64,000 nucleotides of DNA, taken from contig NZ_JADOBI010000006.1 in assembly GCF_015644585.1 (NCBI RefSeq), positions 310,001 through 374,000 of the forward strand, in the 5' to 3' direction. Position 1 is the stretch's first letter. Each line of letters opens with the position of its first letter. The position numbers and the translations under genes are program-made. This stretch comes from Rahnella laticis. GTDB taxonomy: Bacteria > Pseudomonadota > Gammaproteobacteria > Enterobacterales > Enterobacteriaceae. Below the pieces are notes generated by a model. That model was given only the letters and a program-made list of their open reading frames with translations. It ran no database searches and was not told where the DNA came from. Below, one piece after another: positions 36,885 through 45,922 of the stretch.

Positions 36885-37565
36885 ATGCATTATCCCGACG
36901 TTTATATCGGCAATATCGAAAGCTACCCGGATTATTCGCCCAGTGCGATTGCTAAACGCCAGATCGACGGCGCGGTCGTTCTGACGTCTGCCGGGCTCGA
37001 AGGCGATCAGCAGGCAGAAAAGAGTTATCACGGCGGCGCAGACCGCGCGCTGTGCCATTTCCCTCGCGAACACTACGCCTGGCTGCGTCAGCAGTTTCCC
37101 GAAGAAGAAGACCGTTTCCATCCTCCCGCCTTTGGCGAAAATCTCTCAACGCTCGGCATGACGGAAGATAACGTGTTTATCGGCGATATTTTCCGCTGGG
37201 GCGAAGCGCTGATTCAGGTCACACAGCCGCGTGCGCCCTGCTATAAGCTCAATCATTTTCTGGGATGCAAAAACCTGTCGCCGTTGTTGCAACAAAGCGG
37301 GCGCTGCGGATGGCTTTATCGCGTCATCGGCACCGGAAATGTCAGCGGCGATCGCCCGCTGGAGTTACTGACGCGCAACAGCGAGGTGTCCGTCGCGCAA
37401 GCGATTTCGATTGCCTTTAACATGCCGTTTGATGAGGAACAGTATCGCCGTCTGATGTCGGCTGCCGGGCTTTCTGCCAGCTGGAGCAAGACTATGCAAA
37501 CGCGTCTGGTTCAGCGCAAGATCGAGGATTTTGGACGGAGATTGTTCGGTTCGGAAGGGAAGTAG
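36885..37565 (+). CDS. yiiM: MOSC-domain protein YiiM
   Basis: A 226-residue MOSC-domain protein matching E. coli YiiM, a molybdenum-cofactor enzyme that reduces N-hydroxylated purines such as 6-hydroxylaminopurine. The MOSC core includes GLEGDQQAEKSYHGGADRALCHFPREHY, FGENLSTLGMTEDNVFIGDIFRWGEALIQVTQPRAPCYKL, with the conserved cysteine in the last motif. In E. coli it also lies downstream of sodA (sodA-kdgT-yiiM); here a chemoreceptor replaces kdgT. Confidence 0.9.
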   Translation: MHYPDVYIGNIESYPDYSPSAIAKRQIDGAVVLTSAGLEGDQQAEKSYHGGADRALCHFPREHYAWLRQQFPEEEDRFHPPAFGENLSTLGMTEDNVFIGDIFRWGEALIQVTQPRAPCYKLNHFLGCKNLSPLLQQSGRCGWLYRVIGTGNVSGDRPLELLTRNSEVSVAQAISIAFNMPFDEEQYRRLMSAAGLSASWSKTMQTRLVQRKIEDFGRRLFGSEGK

Positions 37566-37570
37566 TTTTA

Positions 37571-37704
37571 GCTCCCTCCCCTGCGAAGGGGAGGGTTGGG
37601 GTGGGGTGGGGTATCAAGGTCAAAAACATAAGTTAAAGTGTGCTTTAGCTATTGTGTTGCCAGCTAAACCCCCTCCCGACCTCCCCCTTCGCAGGGGGAG
37701 GAGC
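37571..37704. repeat. Dispersed GC-rich palindromic repeat, copy B
   Basis: 37571-37613 and 37663-37704 form an inverted pair related to the copy at 22690-22780. The right half differs from 22690-22731 at only a few positions. About 50 bases separate the halves. It lies between the convergent yiiM and yibL genes. Confidence 0.8.
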
Positions 37705-37734
37705 ACGGCCGACTCGCCTGCCGTGGAGCTAAAA

Positions 37735-38094
37735 TCAGAAGGCTTTTTTGGCGAAACCGGTGACGACTTTCAGGCCCATTTCGCGGCCCAGTGCGGTCAT
37801 CGGGTGAACCACCACGATACCGCGTACGGTTTTCTTCAGCGTGCCCATATCAGCCTGTTCTTTCTTGGTGATTTCACGGCTGAACAGCTTTTCCAGTTTC
37901 TGCGCTTCGGTGCTGAGTTTTTTCACACGCACTTCTTTCAGACGCGCGATTTCTGCCGTCAGTTTTTCTTTCTCTTCTTCGTGTTTGTCGATCAGCTCAG
38001 CATTACCAGCCTGAATAACGGTCGCATCTTTGTGGTTCAGGGCATCCAGCATGTCGCTGAGGCGCTTAATTTCGGCTTTTTCGATTTCTTTCAT
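37735..38094 (-). CDS. yibL: YibL (DUF2810) ribosome-associated protein
   Basis: A 119-residue basic protein matching E. coli YibL (120 residues): [19 protein letters not shown], a long coiled-coil-like [29 protein letters not shown] segment, [18 protein letters not shown] and the C-terminal [15 protein letters not shown]. The E. coli protein associates with ribosome precursors in some studies. I start at the ATG of MKEIEK; the longer frame upstream is not conserved. In E. coli it follows mtlR; here a regulator/exporter pair and an ERIC element lie in between. Confidence 0.92.
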   Translation of the reverse strand: MKEIEKAEIKRLSDMLDALNHKDATVIQAGNAELIDKHEEEKEKLTAEIARLKEVRVKKLSTEAQKLEKLFSREITKKEQADMGTLKKTVRGIVVVHPMTALGREMGLKVVTGFAKKAF

Positions 38095-38182
38095 GGTGTC
38101 AGATCCGTTCATGCCGCAGCGGGCACAACTGTAAAAAGGGATAATAACGCTCAGTGTATCAGAAAGTGCGCGATTCTTCAGT

Positions 38183-39661
38183 TCACTCCTGCACTTGCGC
38201 CAGCCCCGGCGGTAAGCCGCACATCTCGCAGGCACGCTGGCCGATACGGATCATCGCCGAAATATAGCGCGTGTCGAACACATAGCAACACGATAGCCGC
38301 AGACCGTTGCTGTAGCGCCCGCTCGGGGAATACAGCTGGCCCGGCGTCATGCAGATTTTATCCTGCAACAGCTGATGGAACAGCCTGACGCAATCCACTT
38401 CGGGCGGGAAATCAACCCAGATGACGAAACCGCCCGCCGGTTGTGTCGCACGCGTGCCCTGCGGGAAATGCAGCGCGATCAGCGCACGCGCCTGCTCAAC
38501 CTGCGAGGCATAGCGGCGGCGCAACGTCCGCAGATGATGGTCGTAACCGCCGGACTCGAGAAAAAGGGTCAGCGTTTGCGACAACAGGGCAGATTCGGCC
38601 ATCGAGGAAACGGCTTTGAGCTTATGCAGCCGGTCGGCGAACCGGCCGCCTTCCACCCAGCCAATGCGGAAATCCGGTGCCAGCGTTTTGGTAAAACTGG
38701 TGCAAAACAGGATCCAGCCATCGGTATCAAATGATTTCACCGCCGGAGAGAGCGTCGCACCGAACTGGATTTCGGCATAAAGACCATCTTCAATCAGCGG
38801 TACCTGATGAACGTTCATCAACCGCGCCAGGCGTTTTTTGGCAGCAAGCGGCATGGTAAAGCCCAGCGGATTTTGCGCTGTCGGCATCGCGATAACCGCA
38901 TTCAGGCGCTTCTCGCTGAGCAGCATTTCCAGCACATCCAGAGAAAGTCCGGTTTGCGGATCGGTCGGGATTTCCACCGCTTTCAGCCCGAGGCTCGCCA
39001 GCATCGGCAGCAGATAAAAATAGGTCGGCGTTTCCAGCCCGACGCTGTCGCCCGGTTTGGTCGTCACGCGCAATGCCAGCTGCAACGCTTCCATACAACC
39101 GTGCGTAATCGTGATATCGGTCGGTTCTAAAATCATGCCCAGCGCCAGCGCGCGGCGGGCGATTTGTTGCCGAAGCGCCGGATGCCCCGGCGGCAAAGCA
39201 TATTTCCCGATCAGGTCCGGCTGACGACGCAACAGGGACGACATAATGCGGCCGAGTTTTCCGCTCGGATAAAAGTCATTGGACTGCGGGCACGCCAGCG
39301 AAAGATTGGTGTACGCCGGGTCAGTTTGCGAGGCAAAAACGGTGTCGATCAGATCCAGTACTTCGTCTGCCGGTTCGGCGGCTGGCGTCTGAGGCTGTTC
39401 CTGCGGCGGCTGATGTTCCAGCGCGGGCAATGCGGCGCGTACATAAAAGCCGGACTGCGGGCGCGCCTCAATAAAACCACGATCTTCCAGCCGCCGGTAC
39501 GCCGCGACTACCGTGTTAATGCTGACCGACCAGGTTTGCGCACTGCGCCGCACTGACGGCAAACGGCTGCCCGGTGCCAGCGTGCCGCGGCGAATGGCTT
39601 CGGCCAGTTGTTCCGCCAGCTGGTTGTAACGGGTGTCGGGCAGTTCCGCAATATCGGTCAT
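38183..39661 (-). CDS. MocR-type PLP-dependent regulator
   Basis: A 492-residue GntR/aminotransferase fusion. A winged helix (about residues 10-75, [64 protein letters not shown]) is joined to a fold-type I aminotransferase domain. The pyridoxal lysine is in the [16 protein letters not shown] motif, and [13 protein letters not shown] and [12 protein letters not shown] are conserved segments. I start at ATG 39661 after GGAACTGACACC. It is divergent from a LysE-type exporter and shares a palindrome with it. The effector, probably an amino acid or pyridoxal adduct, is unknown. Confidence 0.9.
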   Translation of the reverse strand: MTDIAELPDTRYNQLAEQLAEAIRRGTLAPGSRLPSVRRSAQTWSVSINTVVAAYRRLEDRGFIEARPQSGFYVRAALPALEHQPPQEQPQTPAAEPADEVLDLIDTVFASQTDPAYTNLSLACPQSNDFYPSGKLGRIMSSLLRRQPDLIGKYALPPGHPALRQQIARRALALGMILEPTDITITHGCMEALQLALRVTTKPGDSVGLETPTYFYLLPMLASLGLKAVEIPTDPQTGLSLDVLEMLLSEKRLNAVIAMPTAQNPLGFTMPLAAKKRLARLMNVHQVPLIEDGLYAEIQFGATLSPAVKSFDTDGWILFCTSFTKTLAPDFRIGWVEGGRFADRLHKLKAVSSMAESALLSQTLTLFLESGGYDHHLRTLRRRYASQVEQARALIALHFPQGTRATQPAGGFVIWVDFPPEVDCVRLFHQLLQDKICMTPGQLYSPSGRYSNGLRLSCCYVFDTRYISAMIRIGQRACEMCGLPPGLAQVQE

Positions 39662-39685
39662 GGTGTCAGTTCCGTAAAATTGAAA

Positions 39686-39718
39686 GGGTACAGTTTTGTT
39701 CTGTTGAAACTGTAACCC
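39686..39718. promoter_or_regulatory. Palindrome in the MocR-LysE divergent gap
   Basis: ACAGTTT (39690-39696) and AAACTGT (39707-39713) are perfect arms ten bases apart. Imperfect outer arms GGGT and AACCC extend them. Position between the regulator and the exporter makes it the likely MocR operator. Confidence 0.6.
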
Positions 39719-39801
39719 TAACAATAGCGTATTTCTGGTTCTGTCACCTTCCCTCTGAGCTGATTATTCTGGTTATCTGGAATACAGGGGAAAAATAAAA
39801 A

Positions 39802-40410
39802 ATGATAGATACCGCTTTTGTCAGTTACGTCACCGTGATGTCCATTACACCGGGCCCGAACAATCTGTTGCTGGCGGCGTCCGGGGTGAATTTTGGGTTA
39901 CGCCGCAGCGTACCGATGATGCTGGGGATCACGCTGGGCTGCGTGGTGCAATGCGCGCTGATGACCTCCATGCTGGCGATTTTACTGAGCTGGATGAACG
40001 TCGTGCGTCTGCCGATGGCGGTTGTGGGGTGTACTTATCTGTTCTGGCTGTCGTGGAAAATTTACCGTTCCGGCACGCCGAAAGAAGGCGAAAAACAGCA
40101 ACCGATGAATATGGTCGGCGGCGCGCTTTTTCAGGCTATTAACCCGAAAGCCTGGCTGATGGCGACTAACGTGGCGATCCTGTTTACACCGCCGGACGGC
40201 AATATGCTGCATCACACGCTGCTGATTTGCGTCGGCTTCGCGCTGATCAACCTGCCGTGCATTCTGATCTGGGTGGTGATGGGTGACAGATTACGTCAGG
40301 CGTTACGTGTGGAATGGAAGCTGAAACTGTTCAACACAATTATGGGCGGAATGATGGCGTTAACCGCACTGTGGCTGCTGGTCGGCGAAGTGCGTCACGC
40401 GCTTAACTAA
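39802..40410 (+). CDS. LysE-family exporter
   Basis: A 202-residue inner-membrane protein of the LysE/RhtB family with about six helices. It shows SYVTVMSITPGPNNLLLAASGVNFGLRRSVPMMLGITLG at the N-terminus and GGALFQAINPKAWLMATNVAILF at the middle, where family proteins have an NPK motif. It is unlike the exporter at 9180 in detail. It is divergent from a MocR-type regulator, a common arrangement in which a PLP-linked sensor controls amino-acid export. A GGGGAAAA site precedes it. Confidence 0.88.
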   Translation: MIDTAFVSYVTVMSITPGPNNLLLAASGVNFGLRRSVPMMLGITLGCVVQCALMTSMLAILLSWMNVVRLPMAVVGCTYLFWLSWKIYRSGTPKEGEKQQPMNMVGGALFQAINPKAWLMATNVAILFTPPDGNMLHHTLLICVGFALINLPCILIWVVMGDRLRQALRVEWKLKLFNTIMGGMMALTALWLLVGEVRHALN

Positions 40411-40417
40411 AGCGAAT

Positions 40418-40538
40418 CCCCAAAATAGTTCGGGTTGCAGAAAGGCGGCAAGTGATGGGATCCCGATGAGCTTACTCAGGTAAGTGATTCGGGTGACTGA
40501 ACGCAGCCAACGCATCTGCGGATCGAAGTATGACGGGG
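40418..40538. repeat. ERIC (enterobacterial repetitive intergenic consensus) element
   Basis: About 121 bases with the ERIC core pattern: GATCCCGATGAGCTTACTCA, then GTAAGTGATTCGGGTGA, ACGCAGCCAACGCA and GAAGTATGACGGGG. The two ends are imperfect inverted repeats. It sits between the convergent ends of the exporter gene and mtlR, a usual ERIC location. ERIC elements are non-coding and transcribed as part of flanking mRNAs. Confidence 0.85.
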
Positions 40539-40540
40539 AT

Positions 40541-41143
40541 TTATTTTTTGACCGGGGAAAGGCGTGATGGCTGCTGATTGCTGATATGTGCGATCAGGCC
40601 GGTAATAGAAAGGACCATCGTGGAGCGGACGATTTGCTGGTAACGCTGACGTTGCATAGCGATCAGTGATTCGTCGGCTTCACCGGGTTTGAGGAAAGTT
40701 GGCGCAGGCGGTAGCTCCGTCACGCAATGTAATTCGCCAAACGGGCCGAGAATTTCATCGTCGGTAAAACGATATTCTTCGCCGTCGTAATTCAGCTCTT
40801 CACGCAGCGCCATCAGTAATTCCGCATCTTCGTACTCATGACGGCTGATCACACCCAACGCGTAAATCAGTTTCAGGCGGACGGAAAGATCGCCAAGCGG
40901 CCCGGTGCCGGTCAGCAACGGTTCAACGGCGTACTTCACTGCATAATCGTCTTTGCGAAAAACCTGCACGACCAGAATATCCAGCGCTTCAGCCAGCAAT
41001 TCCACGGCGGTCATCAAAAAGCTGCGCACAGTTTTACCCGCATTGAGCTTTTCCAGTACACGGTTTTCAAACGCCTGAGCTTTTTCCATAGGGCTTACTT
41101 GCAGTAAAGAACCGGTGCTAATAGCGCCCCTGGCGTCATCCAT
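40541..41143 (-). CDS. mtlR: Mannitol operon repressor MtlR
   Basis: A protein of about 200 residues matching E. coli MtlR (195): AFENRVLEKLNAGKTVRSFLMTAVELLAEALD, VVQVFRKDDYAVKYAVEPLLTG, GPLGDLSVRLKLIYALGVISRHEYEDAELL and FTDDEILGPFGELHCV. MtlR lowers mtl operon expression without a classical DNA-binding domain. Start choice is uncertain. ATG 41143 gives the family length, but an in-frame TTG at 41212, 13 bases after mtlD, would add 23 residues and permit coupling. It is the last gene of mtlA-mtlD-mtlR. Confidence 0.88.
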   Translation of the reverse strand: MDDARGAISTGSLLQVSPMEKAQAFENRVLEKLNAGKTVRSFLMTAVELLAEALDILVVQVFRKDDYAVKYAVEPLLTGTGPLGDLSVRLKLIYALGVISRHEYEDAELLMALREELNYDGEEYRFTDDEILGPFGELHCVTELPPAPTFLKPGEADESLIAMQRQRYQQIVRSTMVLSITGLIAHISNQQPSRLSPVKK

Positions 41144-41225
41144 GATGCGCGCATGAAGGGCAGGAAGATCCTGCCCGACAGGGCTTTCTTTGCCTGGTGT
41201 TGGCGAAATCAAAACGAACGCAGTA

Positions 41226-42374
41226 TTAGTGCATGGATTCGTAGATTTTTACAGCCTGGGCAACCACTTCACCCTCTTCCGGCAGGCCTGAAATCTGGGC
41301 GAGGGCAGCTTTTGGCCCGACTTTCTCCAGCAATTCAACCAGCTCTTTGGCTTGTGGATCCTGCTCGCTGCGGTAGTGCATCGCAGCCGCAATCCCTCTC
41401 ACCAGATTTTCATGAGGAAGGCGATATTCCTGAGTGCCCAGCAGAGGTTTGATCAGACGATCGCCCGCGCTGAGTTTACGCAGTGGCTGACGGCCAACGC
41501 GTTCAACATCATCATGCAGATACGGGTTTTCGAAACGGGACAGAATTTTTTCGATGTACGCCGCGTGTTTTTCCGGGTCAAAACCGTAACGACGGATCAG
41601 CACTTCACCGCTCTCTTCCATCGCACCGCGAACCACCAGACGCACTTTTTCGTCGAGAATGGCATCACGGATTGTCGCATGGCCCGCCTGCTGACCGAGA
41701 TACGCAGTGATCGCGTGGCCGGTGTTCAGGGTAAAGAGTTTACGTTCCACGAACGCCATCAGGTTATCGGTCAGCTCCATTCCGGCGATTTCCGGCAGAG
41801 GGCCTTTAAACTGCGTTTTATCCACAATCCACTCGCTGAAGGTTTCAACGGTGACTTCCAGCGGATCGGTCGAACCGGCGGCGGCTGGTGGCACGATGCG
41901 GTCTACGGCAGAATCGACAAAGCCGATATGCGCTTCAACCCAGGCTTTTTCATCTTCCGGCAGCGCGTTGAATACGTGCTGTTTGAACTGGCTGGTGCCG
42001 CGCACCATGTTTTCACAGGCGATAATATTCAGTGGCTTTTCGTTGCCCTGCTGGTGACGCAGCACCAGACCTTTCGCCACGTTCGGCGCGATTTTTTCGA
42101 GCACGGTTGGGCCCACGGCGGTGGTCACTAAATCGACTTCAGCAATCAGGTTGATGGCATCCTGACCGGCGCTGTTGACGGCATTCACATTGCTGACAGG
42201 CTCAACGGTGGCCTGTTCACCGACAACGTGCACGTTATAGCCTTTGCGGCTGTTCAGTGCATCCAGTAAAGCAGGGCTGACATCGGCAAATGTCAGTTCA
42301 GCCCCGGCATCAGCAAGTAATTTACCGATAAAACCGCGACCAATGTTACCTGCGCCAAAATGTAATGCTTTCAT
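41226..42374 (-). CDS. mtlD: Mannitol-1-phosphate 5-dehydrogenase
   Basis: A 382-residue polyol-phosphate dehydrogenase, the same length as in E. coli. It converts mannitol 1-phosphate to fructose 6-phosphate with NAD. The nucleotide-binding motif [16 protein letters not shown] opens the protein. [22 protein letters not shown], the catalytic-lysine motif [16 protein letters not shown] and a C-terminal [12 protein letters not shown] segment follow. The gap upstream to mtlA contains two hairpins. Confidence 0.96.
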   Translation of the reverse strand: MKALHFGAGNIGRGFIGKLLADAGAELTFADVSPALLDALNSRKGYNVHVVGEQATVEPVSNVNAVNSAGQDAINLIAEVDLVTTAVGPTVLEKIAPNVAKGLVLRHQQGNEKPLNIIACENMVRGTSQFKQHVFNALPEDEKAWVEAHIGFVDSAVDRIVPPAAAGSTDPLEVTVETFSEWIVDKTQFKGPLPEIAGMELTDNLMAFVERKLFTLNTGHAITAYLGQQAGHATIRDAILDEKVRLVVRGAMEESGEVLIRRYGFDPEKHAAYIEKILSRFENPYLHDDVERVGRQPLRKLSAGDRLIKPLLGTQEYRLPHENLVRGIAAAMHYRSEQDPQAKELVELLEKVGPKAALAQISGLPEEGEVVAQAVKIYESMH

Positions 42375-42431
42375 AATATTTCCTTCAAATCGGGGGCCAT
42401 ACTTTCTGGTAAAAAGCTTTAGGTAAAGCTG

Positions 42432-42483
42432 GGAGCCGCCCGGCTCCGAATCAACAAGCGGGTCTCGATATCAAGACCCGCTT
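42432..42483 (-). repeat. Tandem hairpins between mtlA and mtlD
   Basis: A perfect 10-bp stem (AAGCGGGTCT 42456-42465 / AGACCCGCTT 42474-42483) lies beside a second stem (GGAGCC 42432-42437 / GGCTCC 42442-42447). No U tract follows on the minus strand. They may stabilise the mtlA message or dampen readthrough into mtlD. Confidence 0.6.
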
Positions 42484-42499
42484 AGTAACGCTCTACTGA

Positions 42500-44422
42500 T
42501 TAACCGCGAAGAATCGTCAGAACTTCTTCAACGCTGGTGGTGTTCGCCAGACGTTCGATAACGCCGTCTTCGTCAAGCGCAGTCGTCAGCTTGGTGATCA
42601 CGTTGATGTGTTCGTTATTGCGTGCGGCGATACCCACGACCAGACGCGCTGAATCATCTTCGTCTTCACCCCAGCGGATGCCCGCAGGATACTGACAGAA
42701 CACGATACCGGTTTTCAGTACGCGATCTTTCGCTTCGATTGTACCGTGTGGCACCGCGATTGACTCGCCCAGATACGTGGACGTCAGTTTTTCACGCGCC
42801 AGCATCGCATCGACATATTCTGCCTGAACGTAACCGCCTTTAACCAGTTGTTCACCCGCAAAACGAATGGCGTCTTCTTTCGTTGCCGCGTGCAGGCCCA
42901 GGAAGATGTTGCTTTCGCTGATACGGAACAGGTTTTCGTTTTCACTGTCGGACACGATGCTGTCGCCCAATGTGGTGGTCACTTTCTCTTTGTACTGGCT
43001 ACTTTTGTTCACTTCAACCAGACGTGCAGTCAGGTCGGTATACAGGCCGCTGTCGAGGAAGTTAGTCAGCGAGATGTGCTGTGCATGTGGCACCTGGCGC
43101 ATCGCACGTTCAGTCAGGTCACGGTGAGTAATGACCAGGTCAACGTCGTCCGGCAGGTTGTTGATTGCACTGTTGGTCACGCTGATGTTGGTCAGTCCTG
43201 CATCCTGCACTTTTTTGCGCAGAACACCGGCACCCATTGCGCTCGAACCCATACCGGCATCACAGGCAACGATGATTTTGCGTACGGTAGACAGGTCGCC
43301 AGCAACGCCAGTCGCGCCTGGTTTACCGCCTTTAGATTCGGCTTTCATGTCCTGAACGCGACGGGTTGCGTCTTCCAGATCATCCCCTTCTTTCGCTTTC
43401 GTGGTTTTCAGCAAGAAGGAAGAAATCACGAAGGACACCGCAAACGCAGCCACGATAGCGGCGATGTTAGCGAAGTAAGCACCTTTTGGCGTCATCGCCA
43501 GCACGGCCAGGATTGAACCCGGAGAAGCCGGAGAAACCAGACCGCCGTTCAGCATGGTCAGGGTGAACACGCCAGTCATACCGCCCAGAATTACCGCCAG
43601 CAACAGACGTGGGTTCATCAGAACGTATGGGAAATAAATTTCGTGGATACCACCCAGGAAGTGGATGATTGCCGCGCCGCCAGCAGATTGCTTAGCGCTG
43701 CCACGACCGAAGAACATGTACGCCATCAGGACGCCCATACCCGGACCCGGGTTCGCTTCGATCAGGAAGAAGATTGATTTACCGGTTTCAGTCGCCTGCT
43801 GGATACCCAGCGGAGAGAAGATACCGTGGTTGATGGCGTTGTTAAGGAACAGGATTTTCGCCGGTTCAACAAAGATAGAGGCCAGCGGCAACAGGTTATG
43901 AATAACCATGATGTGCACGCCTGCAGCCAGCACTTTAGACAGCGCTTCTACCAGCGGACCGATAGCCAGGAAGGCGAGGATCGCCAGCAGCATACCGATA
44001 ATCCCGGCGGAGAAGTTGTTAACCAACATCTCGAAGCCGCTTTTGATTTTACCGTCAACCCAGCGGTCGAAACGCTTGATTGCCCAGCCGCCCAGCGGAC
44101 CTGCAATCATTGCGCCGAGGAACATTGGCATATCCGCACCGACGATAACACCCATAACGGTGATTGCGCCGACCACACCACCGCGATCGCCACCGACCAG
44201 ACGACCACCGGTGAAACCGATGAGCAATGGCAGGAGATAAGTGATCATCGGGCCAACCAGCTTCGCTAATGTTTCATTAGGGATCCAGCCGGTAGGAATG
44301 AACAGAGCAGTAATGATACCCCAGGCGATAAACGCGCCGATGTTGGGCATTACCATGTTACTCAGGAAGCGACCAAAGTTTTGAACCTTGATCTTAACGT
44401 CTGGTGAAAACATAAAACGCAC
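42500..44422 (-). CDS. mtlA: Mannitol-specific PTS enzyme IICBA
   Basis: A 640-residue three-domain phosphotransferase permease. The IIC membrane domain covers about residues 10-345 (NFGRFLSNMVMPNIGAFIAWGI, GGIHEIYFPYVLMNPRLL). IIB has its phospho-cysteine at Cys387 in IVACDAGMGSSAMG. IIA has its phospho-histidine at His559 in GESIAVPHGT. It imports mannitol as mannitol 1-phosphate. A short Ala/Gly/Lys-rich linker at about 350-378 separates IIC from IIB. Four CRP-like sites lie upstream in a 500-base region. Confidence 0.96.
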   Translation of the reverse strand: MRFMFSPDVKIKVQNFGRFLSNMVMPNIGAFIAWGIITALFIPTGWIPNETLAKLVGPMITYLLPLLIGFTGGRLVGGDRGGVVGAITVMGVIVGADMPMFLGAMIAGPLGGWAIKRFDRWVDGKIKSGFEMLVNNFSAGIIGMLLAILAFLAIGPLVEALSKVLAAGVHIMVIHNLLPLASIFVEPAKILFLNNAINHGIFSPLGIQQATETGKSIFFLIEANPGPGMGVLMAYMFFGRGSAKQSAGGAAIIHFLGGIHEIYFPYVLMNPRLLLAVILGGMTGVFTLTMLNGGLVSPASPGSILAVLAMTPKGAYFANIAAIVAAFAVSFVISSFLLKTTKAKEGDDLEDATRRVQDMKAESKGGKPGATGVAGDLSTVRKIIVACDAGMGSSAMGAGVLRKKVQDAGLTNISVTNSAINNLPDDVDLVITHRDLTERAMRQVPHAQHISLTNFLDSGLYTDLTARLVEVNKSSQYKEKVTTTLGDSIVSDSENENLFRISESNIFLGLHAATKEDAIRFAGEQLVKGGYVQAEYVDAMLAREKLTSTYLGESIAVPHGTIEAKDRVLKTGIVFCQYPAGIRWGEDEDDSARLVVGIAARNNEHINVITKLTTALDEDGVIERLANTTSVEEVLTILRG

Positions 44423-44586
44423 CCCTATTGATACGCGCTGACAATAGAGCGCGTGATATCAGTTAATTATCGGTGACGGTTATTTCGGTTTTTCTGCCAC
44501 TGCTTTAAAAATCCGTCCGTCGAATTGCTGTCTGCGAGGCGGACTCTACCACGTGATTATAGGCCTCGCGTAGCCACCCCACAGCC

Positions 44587-44602
44587 CGTGACAGAGATCA
44601 CA
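44587..44602. promoter_or_regulatory. CRP-like site 1, mtlA upstream region
   Basis: CGTGA-CAGAGA-TCACA fits the TGTGA-N6-TCACA consensus apart from the first base. It is the site nearest mtlA. Confidence 0.75.
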
Positions 44603-44630
44603 CGTATACGACCACTACCCCCTGCATTTT

Positions 44631-44646
44631 GGTGATCACGATCACA
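44631..44646. promoter_or_regulatory. CRP-like site 2, mtlA upstream region
   Basis: GGTGA-TCACGA-TCACA fits the consensus apart from the first base and is 44 bases from site 1. Confidence 0.75.
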
Positions 44647-44703
44647 AAACACCCCTGTAATCCGGCTACACCGACGATAATTTGAGCTTGATACGCATAA
44701 AAA

Positions 44704-44719
44704 CGTGATGAAAGTCACT
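44704..44719. promoter_or_regulatory. CRP-like site 3, mtlA upstream region
   Basis: CGTGA-TGAAAG-TCACT is a slightly weaker match. It follows the 14-base string CATAAAAACGTGAT (44696-44709), which recurs at site 4. Confidence 0.65.
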
Positions 44720-44747
44720 TTTTATTAACGAGTCTTTATCATAAAAA

Positions 44748-44763
44748 CGTGATATTCATCACA
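44748..44763. promoter_or_regulatory. CRP-like site 4, mtlA upstream region
   Basis: CGTGA-TATTCA-TCACA lies 44 bases from site 3 and shares its preceding direct repeat CATAAAAACGTGAT (44740-44753). Confidence 0.7.
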
Positions 44764-44881
44764 AAGTATTTTTCGATGACCTTGCTTATTTCGCTTAAAA
44801 ACCGTTCAAACGTGTCAGGTGAATGCGGAATTGAGTTTACGGGGGAGAGTTTGAAATAAAATTACAGAATGGGGGCTGAAT

Positions 44882-44911
44882 AAAAAAAGCGAGCTGTCTG
44901 ACAGCCCGCCG
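44882..44911 (-). terminator. Terminator of the DsbA-family gene
   Basis: On the minus strand a GCGGGCTG/CAGCTCGC stem is followed by seven T residues, about 35 bases past the stop at 44942. Confidence 0.8.
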
Positions 44912-44941
44912 CTATTTAATAAGTTTTTCGCAGAGAAAAAA

Positions 44942-45736
44942 TTACTTCCCGCCTTGTGCCTTAACAATGGCAGCCTGCAACTCTTCGGCTGAAACCGCGC
45001 CCGGAAGCACGGTGGTGTTCGCCGCCGTTGCGCCGCTGGTTGGCATCACCACAAAGCCTGGCGTACCGCTGAAGCCCAGCGTACGGGCCAGTTCGTCATT
45101 GGATGCGATGGCTTCATGCGTGGCTTTACGCTGCGCGTCAGTTGGCTGGGTGGCTTTGGCCGCTTTAACCGCACCGGCGATATCGGCATCGGTCAGTTTG
45201 CCTTCGTCATGGCCGGTGCGATAAATGCTGTTGTGGTAGTCGAAGTACGCCTGCGCGCCCTTCTCTTTCCAGATAGCCATACCGGTTTCAGCTGCAGTAA
45301 TGGACGCTTTCCAGCGGTCGCCGAAGATTGGCCATTCTTTGAAAACGAAACGGACGTTCGGATTGGCTTTTACCGTTTGCTCAACCACCGGAGCCATGTG
45401 GCTGCAATACAGGCACTGGTAATCGAAGAATTCTACAAAGGCCACTTTGGCATCTTTCGGGCCATAACTCGGCGTGGCAGGGTCTTCAATCAGAGCTTTT
45501 GAATTTGCCAGAACGGCGCTCAGGGTTTCCTGTTGCTGCTGATCGGCCTGCTGCGCCTGAAGTTTCTGGCTGACCTGCACCAGAAGCTCGGGGTGCTGAA
45601 GCATGTAATCTGCTGCAATTTTACCAATGGCTTCCTGCTGCGCCGGGGTGAAATCTGCCGTTGCGCTGTCGGCGGCGTTGGCCAGCGCAGGTGCCAGCAC
45701 CAGAGAAGCCAACAGAGTCATCGTCTGACGTTTCAT
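44942..45736 (-). CDS. DsbA-family thiol:disulfide protein (ScsC/BcfH-like)
   Basis: A 264-residue periplasmic thioredoxin-fold protein. A signal peptide (residues 1-22, ending ANA) is followed by a helical N-terminal region about 60 residues long, rich in Gln (LQAQQADQQQQE), of the sort that makes ScsC-like proteins oligomerise. The redox site is CLYC in FFDYQCLYCSHMAPVV. The cis-proline loop is GTPGFVV near the C-terminus. It probably oxidises or isomerises disulfides in secreted proteins. I start at ATG 45736, six bases after AAGGA, not at the TTG one codon earlier. No copper-resistance genes of the scs type are adjacent. Confidence 0.87.
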   Translation of the reverse strand: MKRQTMTLLASLVLAPALANAADSATADFTPAQQEAIGKIAADYMLQHPELLVQVSQKLQAQQADQQQQETLSAVLANSKALIEDPATPSYGPKDAKVAFVEFFDYQCLYCSHMAPVVEQTVKANPNVRFVFKEWPIFGDRWKASITAAETGMAIWKEKGAQAYFDYHNSIYRTGHDEGKLTDADIAGAVKAAKATQPTDAQRKATHEAIASNDELARTLGFSGTPGFVVMPTSGATAANTTVLPGAVSAEELQAAIVKAQGGK

Positions 45737-45872
45737 CAAAAATCCTTAAAGTGAAATACGGGGGAAATCGGACAGTTGCCTTCAAAAGTAGAGGAATTCA
45801 GTGCAGTTTGCAGGTTAAAAATTGTCATTTTTTATAAATATGACGCCATTAATGACCGGATTTTTCCAACAA

Positions 45873-45903
45873 AAAAGCCACGTACAAAAAGGACGTGGCT
45901 TTT
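45873..45903. terminator. Bidirectional terminator near yiaF
   Basis: Arms AAAAGCCACGT (45873-45883) and ACGTGGCTTTT (45893-45903) are perfect. It is positioned to end yiaF (minus strand). Confidence 0.85.
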
Positions 45904-45922
45904 ACGAATATTCCAGCACTGC

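Noticed and set aside
41352-42131. 259-codon plus-strand open frame opposite mtlD
   Set aside because: Antisense shadow of mtlD with low-complexity composition.
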